Assembly: GCA_965153355.1 (NCBI GenBank)
Contig: OZ231126.1
Coordinates: 62,186,001 to 62,250,000 of the forward strand
Source: Flaccisagitta enflata
Lineage: Eukaryota > Chaetognatha > Sagittoidea > Aphragmophora
Length of the DNA stretch: 64,000 nucleotides
Reading direction: 5' to 3'
Numbering within the stretch: the first letter of the stretch is position 1; each line of letters opens with the position of its first letter. The notes beneath the pieces were generated by a model. It did not search any database and was not told the origin of the DNA. It worked only from the letters and a program-made list of their open reading frames with translations. A program made the position numbers and the translations under genes. Below are positions 11,208 through 21,030 of this stretch, one piece after another.

Positions 11208-11360
11208 TTTTGTAGTTGCGCACACGCAACTCCATACGAGGCTTTGTCCGTCTGTCCGTTGGTCCATCCGTCGGTAATAATCGAGTTCGAAAGGGTGGAA
11301 ACGCGCATTTCCGCCCCTGCCCACCCGTCCGCAACTGTTGGCCGTGTATCCGGCCTTGTT
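11208..11360 (-). mobile_element. R1 dispersed element, TTGCG subfamily
   Basis: AGTTGCGCACACGCAACT hairpin, CCGTCTGTCCGTTGG core, GCCCCTGCCCACCCGTCCGCAACT and GGCCGTGTATCCGGCCTTGTT. Closely matches the copies at 7118 and 10875. Confidence 0.85.
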
Positions 11361-11409
11361 CTTTGGTTGATTGCTGTGGTTTGTTTTCATTCATTGGTCG
11401 TTTTTTTTT

Positions 11410-11695
11410 CTTCATTTGTACATTCGTTCATTTGTTTGGTCGTTTGTTTGTTCGTTTGTTTGTTTGTCCATTTGTTTGTTTGTTTATTTGTCCTATCGTT
11501 TGTTCGTTCGTTTGTTTGATCGTTTGTTCGTTCATTCGTTTGTTTGTTTGTTTGTTTGTTTGTTCATTTGTTCGTTCGTTCTTTCGTTCGTTCGTTCGTT
11601 CGTTTGTTCATTCGCTTGTTCGTTTGTTCGTTCGTTCGTTCGTTCGTTCGTTCGTTCGTTCGTTCGTTCGTTCGTTCGTTTGTTCGTTCTCTTGT
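11410..11695. repeat. (GTTC/GTTT)n tetranucleotide tract
   Basis: GTTT, GTTC and ATTC tetranucleotides over about 280 bp, purest at 11585-11680. The Phe/Val/Ser-rich frames on the plus strand come from it. Confidence 0.95.
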
Positions 11696-11747
11696 CTCAT
11701 CTTTTCTCTGACCATGTGTCCGCCTGCACCATTTGCATAGGACTTTT

Positions 11748-11930
11748 ACACAACTAACTTATGGCTTGCGTGCAACTTGCTTGCGGGTGATATGACTAAG
11801 GCAAAACTTGCGCATGATTTGCTCACAATTTGCGTATGGCTTGCGCACAATTTACATGTAACTTTATGTACAACTTGCTTACAAATTGCGTACAACTTGC
11901 GTACAAATTGCGTACAACTTGCGTATGAGT
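11748..11930. repeat. Degenerate 11-12 bp tandem repeat (TTGCGTACAAC type)
   Basis: At least twelve variants of ACTTGCGTACAA in a row. Units diverge leftward and are almost identical at 11878-11926. It generates open frames on both strands (11746-11958, 11777-12025), which should not be taken as genes. Confidence 0.85.
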
Positions 11931-11948
11931 ATGACTGGCATGTGACTA

Positions 11949-12136
11949 CCCCAGTCACATGCGCGTGTGGGTGGGCAGGGACAGTGATGAAGAAAGTTAC
12001 ACAGGCATTTGGGCAAAAACGGTGAGCTCAAAAAGCTAATAAAAGCCGAAAAAAATCCAAGGGGTCCTAACTAATGACCAACCGACCAACAGACGGACAA
12101 AGCAGGGTATAGAGTTGTGTAGCACAAAACTAAAAA
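11949..12136 (+). mobile_element. R1 dispersed element, divergent long copy
   Basis: CCAGTCACATGCGCGTGTGGGTGGGCAGGG start, CATTTGGGCA motif, ACCGACCAACAGACGGAC core and AAAACTAAAAA end. Same layout as the copies at 38172 and 41867, without the AACAAGGCC tip. Confidence 0.65.
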
Positions 12137-12163
12137 GTATGATTCATTGATACAATAAAAATA

Positions 12164-12776
12164 GTTGCAAAAGCGTTAGATGGTCAGCGGTACCCGTTGC
12201 CCCTATATGAGTATATGTGGGTGTGAGGTGGTTAGAGGGGCAGCGGCCCCGAAGGGGCCGATGACCTATGCTTAGTAAGTTTCTGGGATTTAGGCTGGGA
12301 TTTGGGCCTTCAGGCTGGAATTTTCGCCTTTAGGCTGGGTTTTTATCTCAAGGCTGGGTTTTGGGCCTCAAGGCTGGGTTTTGGGCCTCAAGGCTGGAAT
12401 TTTGGCCTTTAGGCTGGAATTTGAGCCTCAAGCCTGGGGTTTGGGCCTCAAGGCTGGAATCTGGGCCTCAAAGCTAGGTTTTGGGCTTCAAGGCATGGGT
12501 TTGGACCACAAGGCTAGGATTTGAACCTCAAGGTTGGGTTTTGGGCCCCAAGGCTAGGATTTGGGCTTCAAGGCTGGGATTTGAGCCTCAAGGTTAGGAT
12601 TTAGGCCTCAAAGCTGGAATTTGGGCGGCAAGGCTGGGATTTGGGCCTCAAGGCCTGGATTTGGGCCTCAAGGCCAGGATTTGGGCCATGAGGCGGGGGG
12701 GGTACGGACGGAGGAGGAGGAGAAATTTCTGCATATGTGAAAGCATAGGTCATCGGCCCCTTCGGGGCCGCTGCCC
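12164..12776. mobile_element. R2 composite element: inverted arms around a 20 bp tandem array
   Basis: The outer block GTTGCAAAAGCGTTA and GGTCAGCGGTACCCG is followed by the left arm (12238-12271, beginning GGGCAGCGGCCCCGAAGGGG). About 20 degenerate copies of a 20 bp unit (TTTGGGCCTCAAGGCTGGAA type, 12280-12690) follow, then the right arm (12743-12776), an exact 34 bp reverse complement of the left arm. Each arm contains CGGCCCC-GAA-GGGGCCG, a 7 bp stem with a 3 nt loop. No coding potential. Best complete example of family R2. Confidence 0.85.
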
Positions 12777-13400
12777 AAAAGGAGAAAAATATAGATAAAA
12801 AGAAGAAATATATGAAAGACGGAAAATTTATGAAGGAAAATGAAGTGTTTCACAATACTTTTTGCATTATTATCAGGACAATAATGAAGCTGGAATGCTT
12901 TTAGTGGACAAATTGTCTCTAAGGATACTTGGTGCATCCATTTTTGTCATATTCTGACTTAAATTAAATTTTGATTACAAGCAAGAAAATGATGTTTTTT
13001 AATGATTTTCTGCTTACACTTTTTTTCATTTTCTGAGGCCGAAATTCTAAGAAAGCCAAACACAGGGAAATTTTGCAATTTGAAAAACATTGTTCTCTCT
13101 GTAATCAATTTGGGAAGAGAACTATGTTCTTTGTTTTTTCATTTTTTCAATTCCTATGCAAATTTAGAATTTTGACCAGCCCCCTGTCAGTGACCAAAAA
13201 TGAAATAAGTACAAATTTTCAAAATAATTTTTTTGGTAACATTGGCTAAACTTGGTCCCTTTGCTAAATCAATGCAAATTTTTCTTTTAATTAGTATATC
13301 TGAGCTATCTCAATCATCTTTATTCACTTATTTTTGCATTTTCATTTCTACATTTTTTCTATTTCGACCTTCTTTGAAACACAAATGTCGTCGTAAGTGC
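12777..13400. other. AT-rich spacer
   Basis: Nothing recognised; T-rich, non-repetitive sequence. Confidence 0.4.
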
Positions 13401-13406
13401 TCGTGA

Positions 13407-13462
13407 ATGTGTGTGTGTTTGTCTGTTTCTCATTCCTCTGTTTGTGTGCGCGCGCACGTGCG

Positions 13463-13502
<40 letters not shown>

Positions 13503-13516
13503 CGTGTGCGTGTGCA

Positions 13517-13602
<86 letters not shown>
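13407..13602. repeat. (TG)n microsatellite
   Basis: TG run with CG/CA interruptions at its left part, pure from about 13525 to 13602. The poly-Cys/Val and poly-Thr/His frames are artefacts. Confidence 0.97.
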
Positions 13603-13606
<4 letters not shown>

Positions 13607-13675
13607 ATGAGATCCGAATCATTACTATCTCATCACTTTTATCCTTTTATTTTCAGTAGCATGCTAAGTGATGCT

Positions 13676-13800
13676 TCACGCTATGTCGGTCCGTCAGTTG
13701 TTCCGTTCGTCAATCGGTCCGTCCATCACACTTCACTTTTTTTTCTGGGTTTTTGGGTCTACTTCAGTTTCCGTGTTCCCGCCAAGCCGCACACGGTCAC
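13676..13800 (-). mobile_element. R1-like fragment
   Basis: CACGCTATGTCGGTCCGTCAG, CCGT core, CACACTTCACTTTTTTT and CCGTGTTCCCGCCAAGCCGC. It keeps the R1 order but neither intact tip. Confidence 0.4.
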
Positions 13801-13830
13801 TTTCTTTTAATCCATTCATCGTCTTTTTGG

Positions 13831-13983
13831 GAAGTGGCCCCATAGAGCCGATGTCCTGTAGAACACAGGGGGGAATTTCGAGACGTCCGTCTGTCCTTCC
13901 GTCCATCCGGCCTTCCGTCCATCCCCCCCTTTGACCATTTAAGCCTCAAATTAGCCCTCCGAGGCCTCAATTTAGCCCTTTTT
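13831..13983. mobile_element. R2 element, truncated
   Basis: Arm-like GTGGCCCCATAGAGCCGATG, then TCCTGTAGAACACAGGGGG, a CCGTCCATCC core and a few GAGGCCTCAATTTAGCCC units. It abuts the next R2 copy directly. Confidence 0.65.
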
Positions 13984-14555
13984 GGGCAGCGGCCCCGGAG
14001 GGGCCGATGACCTATGATTCCACATAGGGCAATTTTCTCCGGTTTCCGTCCATCCCCCCCTCCCCCAAGCCTCAAATAAAGCCTCTCAGACCCCAAATCA
14101 AGCCTTTTCGACTCCAAATCAGACCTTTCTGACCCCAAATCAGGCTTCTCAGACCTCAAATCAGGCCTTCCAGACCCCAAATCAGGCCTCTCAGACCCAA
14201 GATCAGGCTTCTCAGACCCCAAATTAGGCCTCTCAGATCCAAATCAGGCCTCAGACCCCATGTCAGGCTTTTCAGACCCCAAATTAGACCCCTCAGACCC
14301 AAATAAGGCCTTTCAGACCCCAAATCAAGCCTCTCAGACCTCAAACCACGCCTCTCACACCCTAAATCAGACCTTTTAGAGCCAAAATCAGGCCTCTCAG
14401 CCCTACAAACCAGCTTCTCAAACCAGAGAAAATTGCCCTATGTGGGATCATAGGTCATCGGCCCCTCCGGGGCCGCTGCCCCTCTCATAATCTCATTCCC
14501 ACATGCACTAAATTAGGGGCATCGGGTACCGCTGACCATGTAACGCTTTTGCGAC
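13984..14555. mobile_element. R2 composite element, 21 bp array subfamily
   Basis: Left arm GGGCAGCGGCCCCGGAGGGG at 13984, then ATTCCACATAGGGCAATTTTCTCC. About 15 units of a 21 bp AGACCCCAAATCAGGCCTCTC repeat follow. The reverse complement of the left block ends the element, followed by GGTACCGCTGACCATGTAACGC and TTTTGCGAC. Same array type as 19309-19778 but in the opposite orientation. Confidence 0.82.
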
Positions 14556-14604
14556 TTTTCTTTAATAAATTATCCAAGTTACTAAGATCAAAATACAATA
14601 TGTT

Positions 14605-15020
14605 CATACATTCATTCATTCCTTCATTAGTTCACTCATTCCTTCATTCCTTCGTTCCTTCGTTCCTTCGTTCCTTCGTTCCTTCATTCCTTCATTCATT
14701 CGTTTACTTATTCATTAATTTTTTCATTCACTCCCTCCATTCATTCATTCATTCATTGGTGTTTATGGAAAAAAAGTTTCATCGGTTTGTTCATTTGTCC
14801 ATTTGGTTTCTCATTCATTTGTTCATTAATTTGTTCATTCATTTATTCATTTTTTTGGTTCGTTCTCTTATTCATTCATTTGTGCATTATATCATTCATT
14901 CATTTATTGGTTGTTTTTTGTAAAAGATATGATTGTTTCACCGGTTTGGTTCAAATATGAGATCACTTATTCGTTCATTCATTCATTCATTCATTCATTC
15001 ATTCATTCATTCATTATTAC
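14605..15020. repeat. (CATT)n/(TTCG)n tetranucleotide region
   Basis: Interrupted ATTC/TTCG/TTCA repeats, purest at 14970-15018. The Ser/Phe/His-rich frame at 14549-14923 is its translation. Confidence 0.93.
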
Positions 15021-15171
15021 ATTCATTTATCGATTGTTGTGCTATAAGTGATAATTAATACATCTCTGCGTCCGTTTCCTCATTCATCTTATCTATACAT
15101 TCATTCATAACTTTATTCATTCATTTATCGATTGTTGTGCTATAAGTGATAATTAATACATCTCTGCGTCC
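15021..15171. repeat. 53 bp direct duplication, 98 bp apart
   Basis: 15021-15073 and 15119-15171 are identical, beginning ATTCATTTATCGATTGTTG and ending ATCTCTGCGTCC. The intervening sequence is ATTC-rich, so slippage or unequal exchange within the tetranucleotide tract is the likely cause. Confidence 0.9.
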
Positions 15172-15215
15172 CTAGTCACTCTGTTTGAATGGAACGCGGG
15201 ATACGAGACACAGCT

Positions 15216-15525
15216 CAGGGGTGTATAAAGTTTAGCGGCTTTTGATTTTATTCCCCCCTGCTTTGATTTTCTGCGCTTCGTGTATAAAAACCAATGATAT
15301 TCTTCCCCACAAAGCAAAAAAACAGTGTTATAGGTCTAAATAGTGTCAAAATGTGTTGTAGTAATCAGATACTACCATTTGGAACTACCAAAAGTGTTAA
15401 ATCTTCAAAAATTTTCTTTTTTCTTCTTTTCTAGCTTTTGATTTTTTTCCCCATCTCCAAACCTTTTGATTTTATTCCCCCCTCCCACCGGGGGGGGGGA
15501 AATACTTAACTTTATACAGGCCTGA
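15216..15525. mobile_element. R3 element, complete copy with terminal inverted repeats
   Basis: Left tip CAGGGGTGTATAAAGTTTAG and the reverse complement of the right tip, CAGGCCTGTATAAAGTTAAG, match over about 18 of 20 positions. Subterminal poly-C/poly-G runs and TTTTGATTTTATTCCCC repeat at both ends in inverted orientation. About 310 bp, no open frame. A MITE-like unit; related fragments occur at 5055, 7434, 18500 and 19790. Confidence 0.75.
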
Positions 15526-16415
15526 CGAGATATGGATCGAGTTTGCAGGAAATCAAAATCTGAAGAAACGCGTGATGTCTTGGCGGATGGAAAAGAAAAG
15601 CCAAGATTGGAGGAAAAGTCGGATTTTGTCATAACATCTTCATCTTGAATTTTCACATCGAAATGAAAATGAACAGATGATCTGTTTTATTGCAAAACCT
15701 GTTATCCATGATTTGGTAAATGACTGTGTGAATGACTGAGTAAATGAATGAATGAATGAGTAAATGAATGAAAAGATGAGTGAATCAATGAATCAATATA
15801 CGAAGGGATGGATGGCTGAATTTTAAGATGATGAAGATATCATCAATTTAACTGCAGTACCAACTGACTTGGCATGAGCGGGATGGGGGGGGGGGCGGGG
15901 CTTGCTGGCAGGGTCCCGTTATTTGACTTTTTCTTCGGGGGGGGGGGAGCTATTCGACCAGGCAAGACTGGAGATAGATATAAATTTCATTGCATCATAT
16001 CATCCTTATCATGAATTTGAAAGGATGGACAAATTCCCTATTCAAGAGTCAGCAAATGAATGAATGAATGAATGGATGAATGGATGAATGTGTCTCTGTA
16101 TGTATCAAAAACCGCAAATTTGCCGAAGTATGACGTGTAGCTTTTTACACCCGACTTCTTATCTTATCATGAATGAATGAAAAAACTGAAGAAAAATATT
16201 ATCAGATCGCAACAACCACTTTGAATGAATGAATGAATGAAAAAATGTGTGAGTGAATAAATGAACGAACGAACGAATGAATAGAAGAAACAAAAGAGTG
16301 AAAAAAACAGGTAGTCCAAGAACCATGACGCATGCTGTCCGATCCAGCGGAATGATGCAAGTGTTGTGTTCGAGTCAAACAATTTGTTTTTGTAAAGAAG
16401 CCCGATCAAGCAACT
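15526..16415. other. Spacer with GAAT-type microsatellites
   Basis: Short GAAT/GAAC tetranucleotide patches at about 15725-15790, 16055-16090 and 16222-16280, and two poly-G runs near 15885 and 15940. No gene recognised. Confidence 0.55.
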
Positions 16416-16528
16416 AGATGCGTCATCTGCGTGATATTAGAAGAGGCGAAATGGACCGACGGACGGACCGACGGACGGACCGACGGACGGACGGACAGAC
16501 CCTCTTATAGAGATGCGATGACGCATCT
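16416..16528. mobile_element. R5: short inverted-repeat element with (ACGG)n core
   Basis: Left arm AGATGCGTCATCTGCGTGAT and following TATTAGAAGAGG are nearly complementary to the right arm CCTCTTATAGAGATGCGATG and ACGCATCT. Between them lies only an ACGG/ACCG microsatellite. About 113 bp, non-coding. A half copy appears at 36195-36240. Confidence 0.7.
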
Positions 16529-17196
16529 AAAAATGACACCAAACTAGATATTCGAGGCCGAATGACTTTAATCAAGCAGCGCTTATAAGCACGGTAAAAA
16601 TGCTGTTGTCGCTCACTTATAACTGGGTCCGTTTTGATAAAAGGAACTGAGGTCTTCAGAATTGCAATAGATTCGGAGAGTATGTTAAATGGAAGTCTTC
16701 ACCGCCAACCCAATTAATTGATGGAAAACCGTAAGAAATGACGATTTTTAAATCAGACATTAATTACTACGCTCAGCAGTGGCAAATCTCGGCAAAAATT
16801 TAAATAAAAAATGTTAAGCAAGTGTTGGGGGAAGTATGTCAGTGGATGAACGACGGCCGGGCGGCGCCGGGTACAGGAGCGTGGAAGCTGGCAAATCTTG
16901 GAACGGACAACATGAAGCTCCCCTCACGGAGAAAATCGTTGCGAATGCTTTTACAAGATTCCCAGCTATAAAATACGTCATCCGATGTAGGTTATGACAA
17001 AGTAAAAACTGTGAGTAAACAACACCCCTGAAATGTGGAATATTAAAAATACCTTTTTTGGGAGGGAAACCGCTATACTGGTTTACGTCTTTTTTTGTGT
17101 GGTGATACTAGGCATGACTACGAATAGTTGTAAGGGTAAATTTTGTCACCCCTGCGCCCCTAGACCAAATCTTACATAGTGCCTTACCACATTCAT
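16529..17196. other. Unannotated spacer
   Basis: Moderately GC-rich around 16845-16900. No repeat family or domain recognised. Confidence 0.4.
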
Positions 17197-17262
17197 CTTC
17201 ATTCATTCATTCATTCATTCATTCATTCATTCATTCATTCATTCATTCATTCATTCATTCAT
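17197..17262. repeat. (CATT)n microsatellite
   Basis: Pure ATTC tetranucleotide run of about 65 bp. Confidence 0.97.
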
Positions 17263-18499
17263 CAAAAACGTTCATTCACAAATTCTTAATCAAGCGAGGC
17301 ACACTTGTTGGCTTTCACTTGACCCTGTTCATACATTTCCCCCTCCCAGCTCAATGTATATGGGCCTTTCTATTGTTTGACTGACCACATCTGCGGCAAA
17401 TGAGGTAATAGGGTCGACAGGGCTTTATCATCATCAATTTTAGTATGTTCGTATCACTAATTTCTATCTAAAATGTTTAAAAATTCATAAACGAAACAAA
17501 ATTTTAAAAAAACTAAAAGATTCTGAAAAATATCTTCCAATCAAAGTTCGCTTCTTACCCAAATCGCTAAGAGTGAAATCTTTAATTACGATAAAACCGC
17601 TGCCGCTCGTTCCGTTTTACTAATACGTCTTCAGTCGGGGGTGAGTACCTTGGATTAGAATGTCCGGCGCATTAAGCTTGACCTCGATTCTATCCTTCAA
17701 GGGTATGACTTCTTAACAATGTTACCCTAGAGTGATTTGTTGAATTTTGGTAAAACAGGTAACAATCATTTGCCCTTAGCTATTTTGGTAAGCATTAGTG
17801 TTTTGGATTAGACCCAGAATGGATGTTTGCTAAGTTAATTTTGCTAAATGGAAAACTAGGAGTGATGCGCGTAGTAACTAGTCAGTGAGGGCTCACAAGG
17901 CCTTCTTCCATATTTTTCAGTTTGGGTATGGTGAGGGATATTGTTCCACCTATCATACCTGTGCTACCTGAGTTAACGTATAGGGTAAAAAGTGTTAAAT
18001 AAAAACCAAGTAACGCATTTTTCGATAAAAGCTAAACACTTATTTGCGTTTGAGTTTGTGTGAATCAATAAGGCAGTGAATCAATGAGCGAACGGAAGTA
18101 CAGGTGGACATACAGATTAATGAATAGACATAAAACGATTTAAAGATGGGTTCAAGTTGAATTATGGCTCTTTTAGCCTGAATCAAATTCGATAAAAGGC
18201 AAAAAAGCGAAAAAGAATGGAAATTGGTTGAAGATTGGATTTGGAGAGAGAGAAAGGAAGCCAACGCTGGAAGAAACAAGAGACGCGGGGTTACAATATT
18301 GACGGATTGGCAGGGGCGCCCAATACCATTATTGGCTACCATAACAAATGCGCCATCGTTTAGACGGAACTAACACTTGTGCAAATTGCAAAAACCAATG
18401 GAAATTCTGAATGGTTTTCTGCACGATTTTGTTTTTTTTCCCGAATCCTCCGCCAGAAGCTTTAATTCGAGTAGCTTCAGGCCGTGAGACATAAAACTA
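17263..18499. other. Unannotated spacer
   Basis: No recognised gene or repeat. The 100-codon minus frame at 18040-18342 has no identifiable domain. Confidence 0.4.
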
Positions 18500-18592
18500 G
18501 GCCTGTATATAATTAAGTTTCCCATCCCCCCCCCCCCCACCGGGGGAAAAATCAAAGGGTCTGGAGATGGGGAAGGAAATCAAAGGGGAAAC
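18500..18592. repeat. R3 family fragment
   Basis: AGGCCTGTATATAATTAAG tip, 14 C run, CACCGGGGGAAAAATCAAAG and TCTGGAGATGGGG, matching the right end of the R3 copy at 15216 in reverse. Confidence 0.65.
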
Positions 18593-18601
18593 AGGTCGCC
18601 C

Positions 18602-19295
18602 AAGGGCAATACGTGGTCAGCGATACCCGTTGCCCTGCTTTGTATGGTTGTAAATCGGAATGAGAGGCAGGGCAGCGTCCCCGAAGGTGACAAAGTCCTG
18701 TAGAACACAGGGGACTTTCGTTCGTCCATCCGTCCGTCCGTCCGTCCGTCCGTCCGTCCATCCGTCCGTCCGTCCATCCGTCCGTCCGTCCGTCTGTCCG
18801 TCCGTCCGTCCGTCCGTCCGTCCATCCGTCCGTCCGTCCGTCCGTCCGTCCGTCCGACCATCCGTCCGTCCGTCCGTCCGTCCATCCGTCCGTCCATCCG
18901 TCTGCAGACCCTCTCAGGCCTGAAATCTGTCCTCTCAGGCCTAAAATCTGCCTTCTCAGGCCTGAAATCTGCCCTCTCAGGCCTTGAATCTGAGAGGGCA
19001 GATTTCAGGCCTGAGAGGGCAGATTCAAGGCCTGAGAGGACAGGTTTCAGGTCTGAAAGGGCAAATTTCAAGCCTGAGAGGGCAGATTCAAGGCCTAAGA
19101 GGGCAGATTTCAGGCCTGAGAAGGCAGATTTTAGGCCTGAGAGGGCAGATTTCAGGCCTGAGAGGGCAGATTTCAGGCCTGAGAGGGCCTGGGGGGGGAC
19201 GAACGGACGGACGAACAAACGGACGAACGAACGAATGAACGAACAAAAGTCCCCTGTGTTCTATAGGACTTTGTCCCCTTCGGAGCCGCTGCCCA
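18602..19295. mobile_element. R2 composite element with (CCGT)n tract and inverted 21 bp array
   Basis: The outer GTGGTCAGCGATACCCG block is followed by an eroded arm (GGGCAGCGTCCCCGAAGG) and TCCTGTAGAACACAGGGGAC. Then come about 190 bp of CCGT/CCAT repeats (18716-18905) and an array of 21 bp units (CTCTCAGGCCTGAAATCTGCC) that switches orientation near 18988. The rest reads in the opposite direction to about 19190. An ACGG/AACG tract and the partner arm CTTCGGAGCCGCTGCCC close it. The whole copy is roughly a palindrome. Confidence 0.82.
18716..18905. repeat. (CCGT)n microsatellite within R2
   Basis: CCGT repeats with scattered CCAT variants. It gives Pro/Ser/Val/Arg frames on the plus strand and Asp/Gly/Arg/Thr frames on the minus strand. 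Confidence 0.97.
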
Positions 19296-19308
19296 AAAAG
19301 AGACAATA

Positions 19309-19778
19309 GTCGCAAAAGCGTTACATGGTCAGCGGTACCCTATGCCCCTACATCAGTGTATGTGGGAATGAGATGATGAGAGGGGCAGTGGCCTCGGAGG
19401 GGCCAATGACCTATGATTCCACATAGGGCAATTTTCTCCGGTTTGAGAAGCTGGTTTGGGGGGCTGAAAGGCCTAATTCTCGTTCTGAAAGGTCTGATTT
19501 AGGGTCTGAGATGCGTGATTTGTGGTCTGAGAGGCTTGATTTGGGGTCTGAAAGGTCTGATTTGGGGTCTGAGAAGCCTGATTTGGGGTCTGAGCGGTTG
19601 ATTTGGGGTCTGAGGCCTGATTTGGGGTCTGAGCGGTTGATTTGGCTTTTGGGGTCTCAGAGGTCTGATTTGGGGTCTGACAGGCCTGATTTAGGGTCTG
19701 GGAGGCTTGATTTGGAGTTTGATTGGCCTGATTTGGGATTGGAGAGGTCTGATTTGGGGCTAAGGCCGGGGCCGCTAC
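19309..19778. mobile_element. R2 composite element, 21 bp array subfamily
   Basis: GTCGCAAAAGCGTTACATGG, CAGCGGTACCC, the arm GGGGCAGTGGCCTCGGAGGGGCC, ATTCCACATAGGGCAATTTTCTCC, then about 13 units of GGTCTGATTTGGGGTCTGAGA type. The right arm is reduced to GGCCGGGGCCGC. In the left arm the hairpin stem is TGGCCTC-GGA-GGGGCCA, with the outer pair changed on both sides relative to other copies. Confidence 0.8.
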
Positions 19779-19789
19779 ACAAGAAGGAA

Positions 19790-20155
19790 ATTTGGGGAAA
19801 ATATAACTTTTGACAGTACCAAATCATAAAACCCAATTTGTAAAACACAATTTAACACTTCTTTGATAGTCATTGCATACACAGATCATAATGCTTGAGA
19901 AAATGAGCTTGTTACGGGTTCATACTGAATGTCACCACTGAATGATGACTATTCAATATTAGTCGAAATATTTGGTGTCTCTGACGCTTTTTGCACATGT
20001 ATGAACCCGTAACAAGCTCATTTTCTCAAACAATTTAACACTATTTAAACCTTAACTACATTGTTTTACTTCTCTGTGGGGAAGAAAATCATAGGGAAGA
20101 AAATCAAAGGCAGGGGGGGAAAATCAAAAGCGACTCAATAGTATACACCCCTGCA
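19790..20155. mobile_element. R3 element, interrupted by a 170 bp insertion
   Basis: In reverse orientation it carries GGGGTGTATAC at the right tip, AAAATCAAAG and GGGGAAGAAAATCA blocks and AAAACACAATTTAACACT, as in the copy at 5055. The consensus is broken at 19860-20029 by an insert flanked by a 13 bp duplication. Confidence 0.65.
19860..20029. mobile_element. 170 bp insertion with 13 bp target duplication and internal inverted repeat
   Basis: ACAATTTAACACT occurs at 19847-19859 and again at 20030-20042, once on each side. Inside, 19895-19924 (ending TTGTTACGGGTTCATA) is the reverse complement of 19999-20029. A 13 bp duplication is more typical of target-primed retroposition than of a cut-and-paste MITE. 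The family is unknown; it is too short to code for protein. Confidence 0.7.
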
Positions 20156-20162
20156 TAAAACC

Positions 20163-20265
20163 CAGCCAACCCTTAGCCCTAACACTAAGCCTGTCCCTAA
20201 CCCTAACCCTAAAACCATCCCCAACCCCAACCCTAACCCTAAACCCACCCCTATCCCTAATTCAA
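20163..20265. repeat. Interstitial telomere-like (CCCTAA)n patch
   Basis: Degenerate CCCTAA hexamers: several perfect units (CCCTAACCCTAACCCTAA near 20195-20211 and 20228-20243) mixed with CCCCAAC and CCCTGTCC variants. This is the hexamer used by most non-arthropod animals. It lies far from any chromosome end that can be seen here. Confidence 0.85.
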
Positions 20266-21030
20266 AAACCCGCCTTAAAAGAAAAGACTTCATACAACCA
20301 TTCATTTATACCAAACCGATTAAATGCAATGAAAGCGTGAAAAGCCCACTTACAGTTGGCCCAATGAGATGAAATTTCAACCGAAGTCTCCTGAAACCTT
20401 TGGGCTACTATGTTAGAAATTTCGTCATAATAGGCTGATTGAAAGGATAATTTTCATACTTTTATTGCATTCATCTGAAGAAAACAGCAGTCAATACTTT
20501 CGAACCGAGAAACCTGGGTTTATCGAAGACGATTCTGTTATCAACGAGAAATTTCTTCTTCCGAAGTTTCGATTAAGAGACTTAATGGTCAAAAAATATT
20601 TTAGGAAGATTTGCGCAAATTTCCACACAAATCTCCAGACAATGCATACATAATGGCGGCCAATAAATGAATACGAGCACTTGCTGGATGAAACCTCTTC
20701 CTCGGGACACATATTTCAAGCGCCAGCTCAACAGAAATTGGTCCCTTCTTATTAGGCTCACTCGGCACTCGCCTTCAAATGAACGCCTTTCGCTCACTAT
20801 GATGACGCCATATTGAAAGGGGCATCGGGAGCGTAAGCTTACATGCCCGCAGTCGGACGCTCAGGCTAGAATTAAGTAAACAAAAGAAAAAATTGTGTTT
20901 ATCTATCAATATATCTAGGTATATAGAACAATTGAAGTCTGACACTGGGACCTGATGCCCCGCTTATTTGCGGCATGCGGATTGTTACAACCTCACTATT
21001 GATTGACATTTTTTTGACATGATCATGATA
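20266..21030. other. Unannotated spacer
   Basis: No repeat or domain recognised. Short overlapping frames at 20465-20797 lack any domain. Confidence 0.4.

Noticed and set aside
16416-16528. CRISPR-like or palindromic regulatory array
   Set aside because: The repeats are simple ACGG tetranucleotides between inverted arms, with no spacer structure, and the window is eukaryotic.
18580-19218. 212-codon repeat protein with LSGLKSA units on the minus strand
   Set aside because: The units are the 21 bp array of an R2 element; other copies of the same array are not open, and the unit length of a multiple of three explains the frame.
19935-19975. Possible hammerhead-type core in the 170 bp insert
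   Set aside because: A TGATGA and a CGAAA occur around a short stem, but the invariant C before TGATGA is missing and stems I and III were not found.
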